A stretch of 64,000 nt of DNA from Pyrrhosoma nymphula (GCA_963573305.1 OY754339.1:75005376-75069375); one strand, 5' to 3'; counted from the first letter of the stretch, positions 34,745 to 46,814 are shown. Numbers and translations: made by a program. Notes: generated by a model from the sequence alone, not told the origin.

Positions 34745-36105
34745 ATATTTTTTCAATATTATAATAATCACCATCAAAACTCTTTCTTTAGGCTTATAAA
34801 ACCTCTCTTCGCGTCAATATTTGCCCAAATTATAGGATAAATATTTTATGATTCTCACCCTCTACATTTGTTATGAGACAATTCCTTCAATGAGTATGGG
34901 TTCACCATAGACATTCTAATGCGCTTGAGTTCGTGTGTAATTTATTTACGGGAATGTCCAATTAAGCAAAAATTGCAGTCAAAATATGATTATTATCATT
35001 CCATGATGAGACCTACAAGGAATATTTCCCGAATATAGGTCATGGCAAGTGTATCACTCAAGTGGTGACCTCTGACAATTTCTGGATGAGGCAGACAAAC
35101 GATAGCAGGATAGTATATGCCTAGTGGGACGGCGATGAAAAACAAATCTCAAACATTTGATAAAGTGGCATAAAAAAGGGATTTACGTTCTACAAGGAAA
35201 ACTACGTCTCGAAGAGTCGTCTCCTGAAAGTTTATAAGATTACAAGAGCTTATAAGACTTACAGGAGGTCGTTAAGTCATGATAACGACTGCCTCGTAAA
35301 AGAATGAAAATACACTCGATATTGGATTTCATAGGAATTCGTAGAAGAGGACTTTTCAAGACTGGGGGTGAAGCGAAAAAAAAATGCAGGGCTATCAAGC
35401 CGTTAAACTTTGTGAAATTACATGTAATACGACTGCAGATAAAAACATGCAGGAGATGCAGTGCAACTTCGGTGAGTTTCTGTGCAATGCCAGAGACGAC
35501 GCGGAGTAATAAAATAACTGCACAGGAGATTTATATTTGAGATAAGTATAAGACGGCCGGAGGGACGCATGCGCGCAGCTCTTGTAGTTTAGATAAAGCG
35601 GAGAGAATGACGCAAAGTTGCAAAATGTAGAGAGTAAAATATCATTCGCATCCCCTAAATGACTGAGTGCCCGCAAGCGACACTATCTATGTAAAACGTT
35701 TTGCGTCAAATTATAATGGTTGATAAAACAATAGTTAATTTTTACTATTTTGCCACGCATAATTGCCCATTATGTCATGAGCTAAATTGCCAATGTCAGT
35801 AATCTCACTGCTCAAAAGAGTAAGAAAAATTAATAAAAAAATATAACCCGATGGAAATATTTATTACAGACAGTAAGCTAATATTATAAAACATCTTATA
35901 AATAGCACAATAATTAACAAATACTGTAGTCAACACCAACAATATTCTCGAGGAAAAGGCTTATCCATTTACATTATATCTTAAAAGTACCAGGGATAAA
36001 CGTTCAACGGTCCTATGCTCGATTCGCCAACCTAAAGATTTAGAAGCTATTAGAGAGGACTCGATTAACAAAGCCAGAAAAATCCTGAAGAAAGATTCAA
36101 ATAGA
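34745..36105. other. Unassigned AT-rich stretch
   Basis: No feature recognised; frames of 78-93 codons near 35304-35676 overlap on opposite strands and carry no domain. Confidence 0.45.
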
Positions 36106-36113
36106 CTTGAAAA

Positions 36114-36391
36114 CAGTTGCGCAGCCAGAAGGGGCGAAGCCCCCCTCCCCCGTCCAGTGTTCTAGCGCCCCTATATCTGTTTATTTTTCCATTCTAAAGT
36201 CCCAAATACGTATAAATTAATGTGTATAATACGTTGTCAATTGTCATATTTTGTACAAACCCATCCGCTTATTGTATCGCCTAAATTTTAATTGTTTAGT
36301 AAACTGGTTAATTTATGAGTCGGCGCCCCCTAAACATTTTCCGCCCCCCTTAACATTTTTCTGCCCCCCCGAGACCCAAAACTCGCCACTG
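36114..36391. mobile_element. hAT-like MITE, 278 bp
   Basis: Left end cagttgcgcagcc (36114) and right end, on the opposite strand from 36391, cagtggcgagttttggg. Flanks CTTGAAAA (36106-36113) and CTTCAAAA (36392-36399) form an 8-bp duplication with one difference. Subterminal gggggg/gccccc runs occur on both sides. No frame is present. Ends and duplication size fit hAT; the closeness of the duplication suggests recent insertion. Confidence 0.75.
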
Positions 36392-36399
36392 CTTCAAAA

Positions 36400-37380
36400 T
36401 ATTGAGTGATTTGCTTTGAGATTTGCCAGGTAGTGATTTCCTTGGAGAAAAATTTCCCTTAAAATTAAAGATGCAGCAGCTTCCTACATGAAATTCATAA
36501 CAGCTGTCTCGGGAAACAAAATTGGACAAGATGTCAGCAAGCTTATTCACTGGATTTTTCAAAACTTTTCTTGGATAATATCACTTTAAGTGTGAATATT
36601 TTTCTACTGAGTTGTCCTGAACAAATATTGCTTACTGTTGTAAAGATTTATCAATATTCAGTAATGCGATTCATGACTCAGGACTCAACAGAATTAAATA
36701 ACTTTGGCATTGAGAAATAATAGATATAATTGTGTGACAAGACTCTTGAAGTTAGCCCTGTTAGGAGTTTTTAACATCATCTTTGTTTTATTTAACATAC
36801 GAAAGTTTAGCCCTGGAAAGATTTTTTTAACTTCATACTTCCTTTTCTACTTCCTTCCTCTTAGAAGAACTATGCCCATAAACGTTTTTAAGGCAAAATC
36901 GTTGAAGTCTTTCGGCTGTACTTCAATGAATCCGGAGATATCCAAGCCAAAATGACCATAATGTGGACAGGGAAAATCTCAATGCCTCAACCTCTACAGG
37001 AATTGCAATGAGTAGACAAAAAACGCAGGGCAAAATATACGATTAAAAAGTCATAGAAAAATACGAGTCATCAATATGACATGACCCTGCCATGCTAAAC
37101 GTAACTTTAACTTGGAGCATAAACATTGTAATACGATCATATTTGGCCTGCCTCGTGGAAGGAAGCGAGGTCGATAACGCGCCGGTCTGGTAAGCCAAAT
37201 GTAAAAGATTCGAATTCTTATTTGGCATTGCTTTAGCGTTGTTTTCGGGTTATGGCTTTGGGTAGGACAGTGTGATAAATCCTCAACCGTTAGAGAGCAC
37301 CGAAAAACCAATCTTCTACGACTACGACTGTCTCCAAAGATGGACGATGGATGGTGGTATCTTTTTTTGGGATAAATGGT
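36400..37380. other. Unassigned stretch
   Basis: Short frames only; no domain or repeat structure recognised. Confidence 0.5.
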
Positions 37381-37384
37381 TGGT

Positions 37385-37630
37385 AATCTCTATCTACGCA
37401 TTACCCTGCGAGGCACTGCATGGGCGTGTTGCAGGTGGGAGGGGGAAGAACACAAGCCATGAATAAAGGAAGGGAATACGGAAAAGACGAAATTGAGTTG
37501 TATATGTCCACGGAGTGCCTAGTAGTGTCTAGCTCAGTTTTTGTCACCATCACTAATGGTGCTTGGTGAGGAGGAATGGATGAACCTAACACTTTGGCAG
37601 TGTTTATACCTACTCTCCCTCTGTGCTTCA
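37385..37630 (-). repeat. LINE-tail-like dispersed repeat, copy 3
   Basis: The plus strand starts tatctacgcattaccctgcg and passes through acaagccatgaataaaggaa, gggaatacggaaaagacg, a tttttgtcaccatcactaatgg segment and cactttggcagtg. The order matches 25485-25720 and 13205-13435. The start resembles the tails of LINE family Y at 54470 and 61768, placing the parent element on the minus strand. Confidence 0.6.
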
Positions 37631-37702
37631 ATTAGTTCTAGAGTTATTGTGCGGGGTTATGTTGATATCCCCCATGTTACTCTGAAACTCTGAATCGTAA
37701 TC

Positions 37703-37805
37703 CATGTTGAGGAAAACCAACTTTGTAATTTCCACAAACTTAATTTCGCTGGCACGACGTGCGTTTCACCACACACTGTTACAAAGTTGGTTTGCCTCAA
37801 CATGG
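37703..37805. repeat. 103-bp palindrome with Penelope-like core
   Basis: ccatgttgaggaaaaccaac (37703) through ttgtaat is reversed at 37779-37805 with one base difference. The 48-bp centre, read on the minus strand, contains gtggtgaaacgcacgtcgtg, close to the ggtgaaacgcg segment of the Penelope-like tail at 11242. It could be a very short fold-back derivative. Confidence 0.6.
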
Positions 37806-37929
37806 ATACCCATCACTTCCACGATGTCAGGCCTAATATCATAAGTTTTATTCAATCGTAATTTCATTTTTTCAACTAATCTTTTCGCTTAATTAGCCTC
37901 CGAGTTTTCTAGCGGATCCAAGCCAAGTC

Positions 37930-38310
37930 CTTCTCTTAGCTGTGTTGTATTCTCTGCTCGTCCTCAGCGGTTATTAACGAAGCGCGCGACTTTCCGTTGT
38001 ACTTAATTAATTTCGCATGGGAAGTCTTAATGCACAGGGTCGCAAATGCTCTCGGCGCAGTTGATAAGTGACCTGAGTGGAGTGAGGAGGCGACCGAACA
38101 CCATTCACGTAATCGAGGACCGGTGGGAAGCATTGTTCGGAGAAGAGGAGGAAGAGAGGAGAATAAGGGCTCGGCGTTGAGCCCACTCGTCTTAACGAAA
38201 GGCAATCACAGCTTAGCTTCTCATCAAACGGACAGAGTATGGGCTTCACTTAAAGTTCTCTCAGCACGGCACCCAAGCAGGGATCGTGATTCCACCGATA
38301 AAAAACCGCG
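37930..38310 (-). other. Segment adjoining tRNA-like head, unrecognised 89-codon frame
   Basis: A minus-strand frame at 37936-38205 ends in KYNGKSRASLITAEDEQRIQ, which has coding-like composition, but I do not recognise it and no domain is visible. It lies downstream, on the same strand, of the tRNA-like head at 38312-38380, so it may belong to the body of a SINE or to a separate retroelement fragment. Nothing more can be claimed. Confidence 0.3.
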
Positions 38311-38311
38311 A

Positions 38312-38380
38312 CTACCGGGTTTCGAACCCAGTTCCTCCGGATAGGAAGCCTGTCCACTATAGCCGCCATACTCACCCGAT
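38312..38380 (-). repeat. tRNA-derived SINE head
   Basis: The minus strand shows an A-box-like tggcggctatagtgg, an anticodon-type hairpin CTTCC/GGAGG, and T arm CCGGG around GGTTCGAAACC (perfect B box). Acceptor pairing is six of seven. The gtcgcggttttttatcgg segment that follows is not a tRNA 3' end, so this is a SINE head or pseudo-tRNA. Confidence 0.6.
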
Positions 38381-38389
38381 CCCTTGGAA

Positions 38390-39560
38390 TCCAGAATCGG
38401 GCATGGGTGTCACTCGACTAGGGACTGAGGCACCGTATTACACCCGATATTACTTTAACAGTTTATGGACCGGAAAATCCAAATATGTACCTAGACCAAT
38501 TTAAAAAAAATAGAAGGATGATGGTTTTGATTTATGATGGTTAGAAAAAACTAACAGGCAGTGTCTGAAAATCTACAATTCGTGTATTTACTTGAAAACT
38601 TTTTGTTTCACGACGATGTGCAATGTAGAAATAAATAAATAAATGAAATTAAAGAACGAAATGAACATCTCCGCCGTCAACTTCAACAATTTACTCTTAG
38701 AGTAAGCGACGAATCGGCTATCGTTTACGAAATAGAAGGAACGTTCCGTGACTGAAATTCTGCACTTATTCTATTAAAAAATCGATGCTATTTTATTCCG
38801 CAGCCTCTTTTCGTAGGCATTCTTTTTCTTATCTTGGAAATATTAAAATATTTTCACTTTTAAGTGTTTCACTACTTAAATCTCTCCATTTCTCGACCTT
38901 GAATTCATTTACTTACGTGATTTTATCTCTGTGGACGATCTTAACGCTTAAAAATTAGAGCACCCTCAAACTCCCCCGACCATTTCACGTCCAGCTACAC
39001 CCATTTTACGTAGGAGGCAACACATTATTTTATACATATATTTGGTTGCCTTCTTCATTTGTATGATGACATTATCGATTTCAGGATGGTCATTTACTTT
39101 ACTAGCTCATCTTTCCTCTTTCGAAAGGCGCATGATCCGTTCGGAAATATTTTGAAATGTCCGAATTATAAAAAAATATTTGGTGCATCGTACAATTTTG
39201 TTGCACCGCCTTCTAGCGGGGACGCAACAAATCTATGTCTCGCATCGGTTACTCCCCTTCCGCCCATCCGAATGCTGTTTCGTAAGACGTCTCCCGTCAA
39301 AAGGAGAAACGCACTCAGAACATCTGTTCTCTCCCAAGCAACTGGATTCTCTTTTTGGCCTGTGCGCCTCAATTATCTATATATGCCAATTAAAGACATT
39401 AAAAAAATACATATTTTTAAAATAATAAATCGCTCTGGGAATCAACAAGCGTAAAAAACAAGAAAAATATAATTATATATGTTATAAAATTGGGATTCCT
39501 CTGCAGTAAAAAAACAAATAATGTCATTTTTAATCAAGTAGTTTCAGGCTTGACTTTGTG
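38390..39560. other. Unassigned stretch
   Basis: A 131-codon plus frame (39059-39454) and overlapping frames on both strands exist near 39180-39370, without recognised domains. No repeat ends seen. Confidence 0.4.
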
Positions 39561-39568
39561 GAACTCTG

Positions 39569-39712
39569 TCATAATTAAAGAAAGAAGGATCTTCAAATCG
39601 TATTTATCCACACCTTGAAAATGACGGTTATCCGTTGAAACCTGGGTCGGTGGAGTCAATAAAACAGTGTGGATAAAAATGATTTGAAGTTTCTTCTTTC
39701 TTTAATTATGTC
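39569..39712. repeat. Palindrome with 44-bp arms and Penelope-like core
   Basis: The arm at 39569-39613 (tcataattaaagaaagaagg, then cttcaaatc and tatccacac) is reversed at 39668-39712 with few changes. The centre has ttgaaaatgacggttatccg then ttgaaacctgggtcgg, with a perfect ACGG/CCGT hairpin preceding GAAAC. This is the same box-hairpin-GAAA order as the other Penelope-type tails; the box is degraded. Confidence 0.6.
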
Positions 39713-39809
39713 ATAGTTATTATTCTTAATTGCATACCTCACCCTCTTGTTTTGTTGTGAGGCTGCCATGTATACCATCAATTGTCATATTGTGTAAACT
39801 CTAGTTCTG

Positions 39810-40010
39810 TTATTCCTATTTCTTCTGTGTATTCACCATATTACTTAATTTTAAGTTTCCTCCTTCACAGACAAACAACATGCACGACACCACACTCTTC
39901 TCGTGTCGAGTACTCCACTTGTCAATTGACCGGTAGGGGTGAGTCTCGCACTCACCGGAGCGGTATATTCTACGCGCCTTCGGCGCGATCAGCACTGCGT
40001 GCAGGAGAAA
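39810..40010 (+). repeat. Dispersed repeat R, copy 1
   Basis: Matches 57055-57240 in order: ttttaagtttc, acaaacaac, a cgac/cgtgt block, gaccggtaggggtgag (gactggtagaggtgag in the other copy), a central cactc/ggt block and a gcgcgcc/acgcgcc end. No protein domain. The repeat class is unknown. Confidence 0.5.
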
Positions 40011-40039
40011 CGCACGACGAAAAAAGTCCCAGAAGAGAG

Positions 40040-40640
40040 TGATTTCTGCGCATGGAGAATTTGATGGGAGGTGGAGGGAGGGGAATGCGTCGGAAAGAGG
40101 GTATGACGAAGATTTAAGAGCAGGTAGGAGTAAGGATGGGGTTTTAAGGAGAGCCGGTCGCTGGAGGAGACAGCAAGGGGCGGTTCACGAAGGGAGGAGG
40201 GATATTTATGAGTCAAAATTCCACGCCACGGTGCAGGGGAGAGCTAAAGACAAAACGCAAGCAAAAAAATGACCTCAGATTGCCTCAGATTTTGTGAGGG
40301 GAGATTGAATGGGTAGGCGAGAAGAAGGACGGTTGAGCCACTAAGTGCACCGAATCCTCATCCCCTCGCTCGGATTCTTAGGTTGTTTCAAGTTTTTCTT
40401 TTCGTTAACTCCTTCCTTATCTTATCCCCTTTCTTCTCTAATAGTCGCTCTCCTCTTGAGCCCCCTTTCTCCACCTAACTCCACTACCTGCTTTCTTTTA
40501 CCCCTTCCTCCAGATTCAGACCTCCATTCGTTCCTCCTTACTTTGATACACAGAGAATAATGCACCAAATTAAAGTGAATGGGAATGTAATTCTACATTA
40601 TTACAAGCCATAGTTGGCTTCTAAATTAATTTTACTCACA
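40040..40640. other. Purine-rich then pyrimidine-rich low-complexity DNA
   Basis: 40050-40250 is G/A-rich and 40340-40540 C/T-rich. Frames are compositional. Confidence 0.45.
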
Positions 40641-40979
40641 GACTATTGTTCTCTAGTTAGAAGAGAAGAATTGATCAATATGTACCAACAAGAGGAAGAA
40701 GATCATCTTCACAGGAGTTCCGAACATTGGCATATGTGAACTGCTATGAGAGGAAACATTGGGTGACTAACTTGATGAACTACTATTGGGTTTACTTTCA
40801 AACTAGAAGACAGCGAGAAACATTAAAACTTCTAGAAAGTTAAAAGTGACATGAATTTAATTATGGCACCGATAAGTTGATTAAATTCCATCTCTGCATC
40901 GGTAGATTCGGAAAATCAGATGAAATAATGAGAAAAGACGTTAGGATTGAGACATGTAAATTCTCAGTTCTCCTTCGTA

Positions 40980-41700
40980 CAATCATCGGCTATGATAAAA
41001 ATAAGCGCAATTTTCATTCAACGCAATTAAATATTTAGCCGGGACCATTTCAGAACCAAGACTATCAACCGAAACATTTCGTGGAACATCATTGTTACAC
41101 CGAGACGACAAAATCACCCAGACACTTACGACACAAGCACTGAAGCAAGCATAAGAAATTTTAAACGATGGAAAAAGAACCACCAGTGGTGGAAGAAGCA
41201 AGAAAACTAAAGAGAGTGGTAAAGAGTGCACAACAGTAAAGGAGGGTTTCTACAGAATGAAGAGCCTACTAAGAGCTAGCAACACAACTTATTACAAAAG
41301 GTGTTGAGCATGCTTTTATGTGGCATTAAACCCCGAACGGTAACAACAACAGAACAAAAAATCTACGTAGCAATTGAAATCTAGTGCTAGAAAATAGTGA
41401 TGAATATCAAATAGTCCGAGAGAATCGCCCACAAATAGGTCATACGAAGAGTGGGAGAGAAAAGTTCCATATTGGTGAGCCTGCGAAGTAGAGAAACAAA
41501 CTTATCGGGCAGATTCTAAGACATAACAGTCTCCTGAATGCGATGATGGAAGAAACAACAAATGAAAAGAATGAAGATTGAAGGCCAAGGGTGGAATAGT
41601 AAAGTAGAAATAGCGGGAAAATCACGGGGGATTACAAAACACGGTATTCTGAAGGAATAAAGCTGAAAACAAAAGGATAAAGGAGAAAAGAGCTGCCGAT
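40980..41700 (+). pseudogene. LINE family X remnant, copy 2 (best preserved motif)
   Basis: The plus strand at about 41492-41558 reads RNKLIGQILRHNSLLN then AMMEETT, the conserved motif after the palm and thumb of LINE reverse transcriptases (consensus-like R-x-K-L-I-G-H-I-L-R-H). It is followed by an asparagine/lysine-rich segment and RPRVE, both with stops. Upstream, 41130-41460 has the lysine/arginine-rich pattern of the same protein but many breaks. The catalytic region is absent. Related fragments are at 21.3, 45.0, 46.5 and 51.0 kb, all on the plus strand. Confidence 0.7.
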
Positions 41701-42000
41701 ATTCAATATTTGAATTGGTTGGTCATTCGGGAAGGCAAGTGACAGCTGTTTGCACCATTATGGATAAGTGGTTAGGTCGGTAAGGAAATGATTTCTTCGG
41801 GGAGTTAAGAAAGGTTTAAGAGAAACCCGGCGTTCCGCCGCGACGTCGGCCGCGGCGTAGCCCTAGTCTTAATGGCGGGCACCAAGGGATTCACCTTCCA
41901 AGGTACGGAGTTCTTAATTTGAAGTGCCCTCCACAACACACCCAAGAAAGGATTTGCATTCCACGGAAAATTCTCCGTCACTCCCGCGATAAGAACCCGC
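41700..42000. other. Unassigned stretch with short CpG-rich core
   Basis: 41828-41880 is rich in CG (ccgccgcgacgtcggccgcg) amid AT-rich DNA. No gene assigned. Confidence 0.35.
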
Positions 42001-42065
42001 GCTCTCGATATGGGATGACTGTACCTGATCTGGCCATCACACCAACCTGATACACAATTTGGATT
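42000..42065 (-). repeat. Decayed tRNA-like SINE head
   Basis: The minus strand has tgatggccagatcagg (A-box-like) and gcgggttcttatcgcggg (B box with two changes) about 40 bases apart, the spacing of a tRNA promoter. Arms are degraded. Confidence 0.4.
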
Positions 42066-43410
42066 TATGGCTGTCTATGATGATTCTTACATTCACTCTG
42101 ATTAGATCATTTTAGTAAACTAAAGGTTGGCGTCCAAAAAACCTATTAGATCCCTAGGTAACATAATACACCTCTTACACCTTCATTAATTCCATCATCC
42201 TTAGTGGAGGCTCGTGGGGAACATAATAATACACATATAGTGGTCCATAAAAAATTCGCAATCACTGAAATGCAGTGAATTCTACCTTTCGCTCACTTAT
42301 AGGGCCCTTAATCACCAAAATGGTATTTCTCCCGAGTACCTGCGAGGCAAATATCTTTTCACACTTCCCACTCGTCCTTTCTGGGAACGAGAAAAAGAGA
42401 AATTGTCAAAAAATCCAACACACTCCATCTCATCTGTTCGGTATCCTAAGCAACACCGGCCTCGGCCGGAAAGCATAAGGCATGAAGTTTCACGCCAAGT
42501 ATGATGGCAAAGCTGAAAGGGGTATAGGGAAAAATTAACTAGAGCGGCAGAAAAACTGGTAGCTCTATCGCTCCTTCATGTATGAACGGATGGCCGACTC
42601 TGATCCGCTAAATTTTTCAACTTGCTCCATGGATTCACGGCCAGTAGTTCTCTCGCCTCCACGTCTATCACACGACGAGTTGACCGGTAGGTTCGTATCG
42701 CTCAGCACGCACCAGCAACATCCAGTGGCAATTCAGTCGCGAATGAAATCCTCTTCTTTGGTTTTCACTTATTATGTGCAATTTTATTCCGACAAATTCG
42801 AATGCGCTGGACGAGACCAATAATTGCGTGGCTGTTTCTATGAGTTATTTCTACCTTCATGACCAAAATCCTTACAGTAAGAATTGAATATCTCGGGTTT
42901 CATTCGCGCCAATTGTTGTCAGGTACCATTGCCGTACTGAATCCCTCTTCGAAGAAATAAAACGATTATTCCTCGCGGGCGTTACTTAGCCAATTAAAGC
43001 AAAATAAATATGCTTAGGTGTCAGAGAATTTTGCCACAGTATTGTAGTGCTTCAATTAATTCAAGTATTAAAACTTTTTCGAGTTTCATAGGAGCCATGC
43101 ACAGCTTTACCACCAATTCCACAACATCCAATGATTTAACAAAATGAAGCACAGAGAAATATATTTAACTTTTCCTTTGATAGAACCCTGTAATTCAGGA
43201 TCAATTAATTTTATGCTGTGAGATTTAAAAATTCATTACATCACTCAGGATTTAAAAAAGTTCAAGTTTGAGGATAATTAATTTCGGTCCCAAACTTTCA
43301 CTCCAGGAACCAAATTCTTTTCATTTGGGGTTTTTTTGCAGATGAAATAGCCATGCCATCAAAATTAAGGCCCTAATATTAAACCCTACACATAATCAAT
43401 GTCCGAAATA
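42066..43410. other. Unassigned stretch
   Basis: Short frames only; no recognised repeat or domain. Confidence 0.45.
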
Positions 43411-43424
43411 CGGAAATAGGTGAT

Positions 43425-43495
43425 CTAAATATCGAATCCGCAACATGTGTTTCCAGGCCACAGCGTTACCAACCTCGCAACCGCAATCAGCGTGA
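43425..43495 (-). repeat. Decayed tRNA-like SINE head
   Basis: On the minus strand, gcgaggttggtaacgctgtgg resembles an A-box region and gcggattcgatat a B box, at tRNA-like spacing. The second half of the B box is changed, so transcription is doubtful. Confidence 0.35.
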
Positions 43496-43499
43496 GGGA

Positions 43500-44400
43500 T
43501 TTCAAAGGCAGATGATTAAGTTTTATGAAATATCAATATATTACAATTTTCATTCCACTTTATTCTCGTGTTTTCATAGATTGTATCGTATGAAGTGTAA
43601 TTTACAAGCAGTGCATGGATTATTGATGAGGGTTGCCGAAGTGGATGTTTTTTCAGAGAAGGCAACCAAATGGTTTTTCATGTAGGTAAATAAAAATCTA
43701 GCGTACTGATTTTGAAAGCAAACAAATGAATGAATGAAAAATAATTAGCAATTTAAAAACAAAGAAAGCAGTTGGCAGAGATGGAGAATGGAGTGGAGGG
43801 AGATATGTCGCAAACGAGTTCTCGGGTAGAACACTGTAAGCATGACCTCTAAATATACCAAAATCGTTTTTGCTGGCATCCATCAATCACTATTTAGATT
43901 GAAATAAAATTCAGGTACAGTTTACGGTAACTAAAAATATAAAACGGTGAGGCTCGGCTAGCGAATAATTAAAATTTATAAATTTAAAATGTAATACAAT
44001 GAAGAAATGCCAATTTGTTTTCACCTAGGAACGAACTACTATACCAACGCTATAATCCGAGATACGACATTGGGGCATCAGGCAGGGTGCTTACATATCA
44101 AGCATTTGTCCGCTTGTGTTAATTTAACGTAAATTTGTAAATTTGTTTACGCGAATAAAGTATGATTTATTTAAATTTTTGGGGTGCTATACTATGGTTC
44201 TGCGTTGGTCGAGAATTTTTAGAGGAAAAATAAATATTTATAACTAACGGTCTTAGTAGTTGGTTGACAATTTTGAGAGGTGATAGACAGCTGAGGTAAT
44301 TTGCACCATTTGCGGGTAGTTTGGGTTGAATGGGGATCCAATCCGACGATTGGAGTACTACACTATAGGTGCCTCTCAAAGAGAACCCAAGATAGGATCG
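43500..44400. other. Unassigned AT-rich stretch
   Basis: Nothing recognised. Confidence 0.5.
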
Positions 44401-44417
44401 GTATTAGGGCTTAAAAT

Positions 44418-44492
44418 ATCCCACCAATGCCGGGATTCGAACCCAGGTCCTCAGAATAAGAGGCTAGAACCTGCTCTATCCACCACGGCAAT
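44418..44492 (-). repeat. tRNA-derived SINE head
   Basis: The minus strand carries A box tggtggatagagcagg, a CCTC/GAGG anticodon hairpin with a seven-base loop, and T arm CTGGG-TTCGAAT-CCCGG with a perfect B box. The acceptor stem does not pair, which argues against a functional tRNA. The sequence continues as cattggtggga on the 3' side. Confidence 0.65.
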
Positions 44493-44989
44493 CCAATTCC
44501 AATGGGTTGAGATACTATCTCACTAATTTTTTCTGGGCAATCCATATTGCCTGGACTCGAGGAGAAAGACTTACTGCGTTCGAGATATGGATACGTAGGG
44601 GAATGCAAAAATGGCGAAGGATGAAAAGAAAAAGATACACAAAAGCCCTTGGCATGGTAGGAAAGCAAGGGGAGTTTCTTGAGAAACATAAGCGGAGAAT
44701 CTAGTGTAGGGGTACTTTAATAGGGAGAATGGGTCACTGAAGGCCTTCTTAAAAGTTAGAATGTAAGAGAAGGGAGTGGAGAAGAATATGCATTTGGCAT
44801 GTTATGAGGAGATGTCGCAAATATACTGTACTAAAGGGTTGCAACGTGTGAGAAACTGTCTGAACGTCGAAATCGATTTTTCCATTGAATAAGGAGGGCT
44901 CTGTACAAATTATTCCATTTGCATCATACGGTGTAACATTAGGCTCAACAAAGTAACGCCTATGACTATCAATTGAAGCAGTATAACCC

Positions 44990-45560
44990 TCACAAGAATA
45001 AAAGGACAGAGTAATGGTCCATCAAAAACCAATACTTATCCTTAGGACACCGATTCTTATGACGAGGGGGCATCCGCATGGAAAAAGCAAGAAAAATAAG
45101 AGTGCAAAGAATAGCACAATCCAAGAAGGCATTCCACCAGAAGAAGAGTCTGCTAACAGACAACAACACAAGCTTGGAAGGGAAGAAGCACACTTCATTG
45201 GAACATGCATTACGAGTATAATCTCATAGCACTGTTAACACTGCTGCAGAACTAAGAAGATTGGATGCAATAGAAATGTAGTGCTACAGAAAAACAAAAT
45301 AGCTCAAATGGAAGGAAAGAGGTACAGTTCTACGAAGAGCTTTGTAGAGAAAAGAAGTTTAATAAAAACTGACAGGTAGAAGAGACAAATTTATTGGACC
45401 CACTTTGTGACAAAACAACCTCTTGGATATAGTAATGGAATGGGATATGAATAAAAATAATTACCGAATAAAATTAAGAATGGTATACATCAGGAAAATT
45501 ATGGTTGAATTCTTAAGTGAAGATTTATTAAGGAAAGAAACGATTAGCTGAGGTTAGAGG
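44990..45560 (+). pseudogene. LINE family X remnant, copy 3
   Basis: Near 45377-45440 the plus strand reads RRDKFIGPTL, stop, QNNLLDIVME, the same C-terminal reverse-transcriptase motif as at 41.5 kb with one stop. Lysine-rich frames from 45014 fit the preceding region. Frameshifts prevent any product. Confidence 0.6.
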
Positions 45561-45799
45561 AGAGTGTAGCAGAAGCAAATCAATCTTCGGCGTGACGGTT
45601 GCCCTGATTTAGCACGCTGCATTTAAGGGATTCACTGCGGTTCAGTCATGCTAACAAACTGATCAAGGAGAAAAAGGAGTGAAATTGTAAGTCTTAGTGT
45701 CTATCTGACTCATTTCACCTGAATTACCGGATTTGCCAGTTTGTGACAAGGGAGCGTCCGTAAGAATCGTAGGCCGTAGGGGCTCTTTCCAATGCATCA

Positions 45800-46250
45800 C
45801 TTGTGTGTGTTCTTTATTTCCCCTCGCCTCATTCTTCCGCAACCCACCTCCCCTCCCCCTTGCCCCTATTCGGCCACCTGCATTCCTCCCAGACCCTGAA
45901 TGGGGCCGTTAAGTAAGTAGGTGCGTGCCGCCGTCTACATCATTCACGGCGCACCCCGCCGAACATTTCGCCGCCGCGGCCGATCTGCCACCGCAAACCC
46001 CCGCCTCACCCCGCAGTAGTCGACAGACGCGACGCCGGGGGAGGAGAAGGTCCGCATTCCGAAGATGCCATTAACGAGCACACGATATCGAGTCCACTTG
46101 CCACCGCTGCCACTTCTTTTTGTAGCTCGCTTTTCTTTTCCATGAATTCACTTTCGCCAGAATTCATCCTCTAGCACGGAGCGCGACGGGAAAAAACACA
46201 CTGGGCGATACGGAATCTCGGAGTCTGGCGGGATCCATAATGGCAATAAG
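45800..46250. promoter_or_regulatory. CpG-rich island-like block, possible regulatory DNA
   Basis: From about 45905 to 46050 CpG is very frequent (gtgcgtgccgccgtc, gccgccgcggccgat, gacgcgacgccgggg), standing out from AT-rich flanks. No transposon ends, long frame or clear core promoter was seen, so a link to a transcription start is inference only. Confidence 0.35.
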
Positions 46251-46479
46251 TGATTTTTTTTCTTAATGATTTTCCCTCTGGTTAGTCAGCTCTTGCTGGG
46301 GATGGCCTCCTCCATTCAAGTTTCCTAACAGACACTGCTGAATCATGGGTATTTTTTAACCGAGCTTTCCTCCTTTGGCGGCGCTGAGCTGATCTACACC
46401 TGGACGCATTTTACCCCACCCGTCGCCACTAGGTCGTGTGGTAAGTGGCTGTTGGGACACTATCCATTTAATTCTACCA

Positions 46480-46810
46480 GTGAATGAAATCTTAAGAAAA
46501 AATAGATGGAGAGCATCACTAACGAATAAATAATTCGAAGAGTTTATGAGAAAAGATGCACAATAAAACCTCTGAGATGAAGAAGAAGAGACAAACATAT
46601 CGGATATATTCTGTGACAACAACTTGTTGAAAGCAATAACGGAGGGAGAAGTGGCATGAATCACTGAAGAAACTGGAAAATTATGTGGGACATTGAATTA
46701 AAAATTATAAGATGCTTAGCAACTATGGACGAAAATTGAAGAGCTTCAGCAGACAATCTTTTGATTGATAGCTGCTGATGAAGAGTGAATGAAGTAAGTA
46801 TCTTATGTAA
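46480..46810 (+). pseudogene. LINE family X remnant, copy 4
   Basis: Near 46574-46650: RRDKHIGYIL then, after a one-base frameshift, CDNNLLKAITEGEVA, matching the motif at 41.5 kb. Near 46720-46775 an Arg/Ser end and gatagctgctgatgaagagt correspond to the 3' end of copy 1 (attgctgatgagc near 21652). Confidence 0.6.
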
Positions 46811-46814
46811 TCAT

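Noticed and set aside
37936..38205. Host exon with KSRASLITAEDEQ
   Set aside because: Coding-like but unrecognised, and located beside a SINE head; kept only as an unassigned segment.
44418..44492. Functional tRNA gene
   Set aside because: Promoter boxes and T arm are good but the acceptor stem does not pair.
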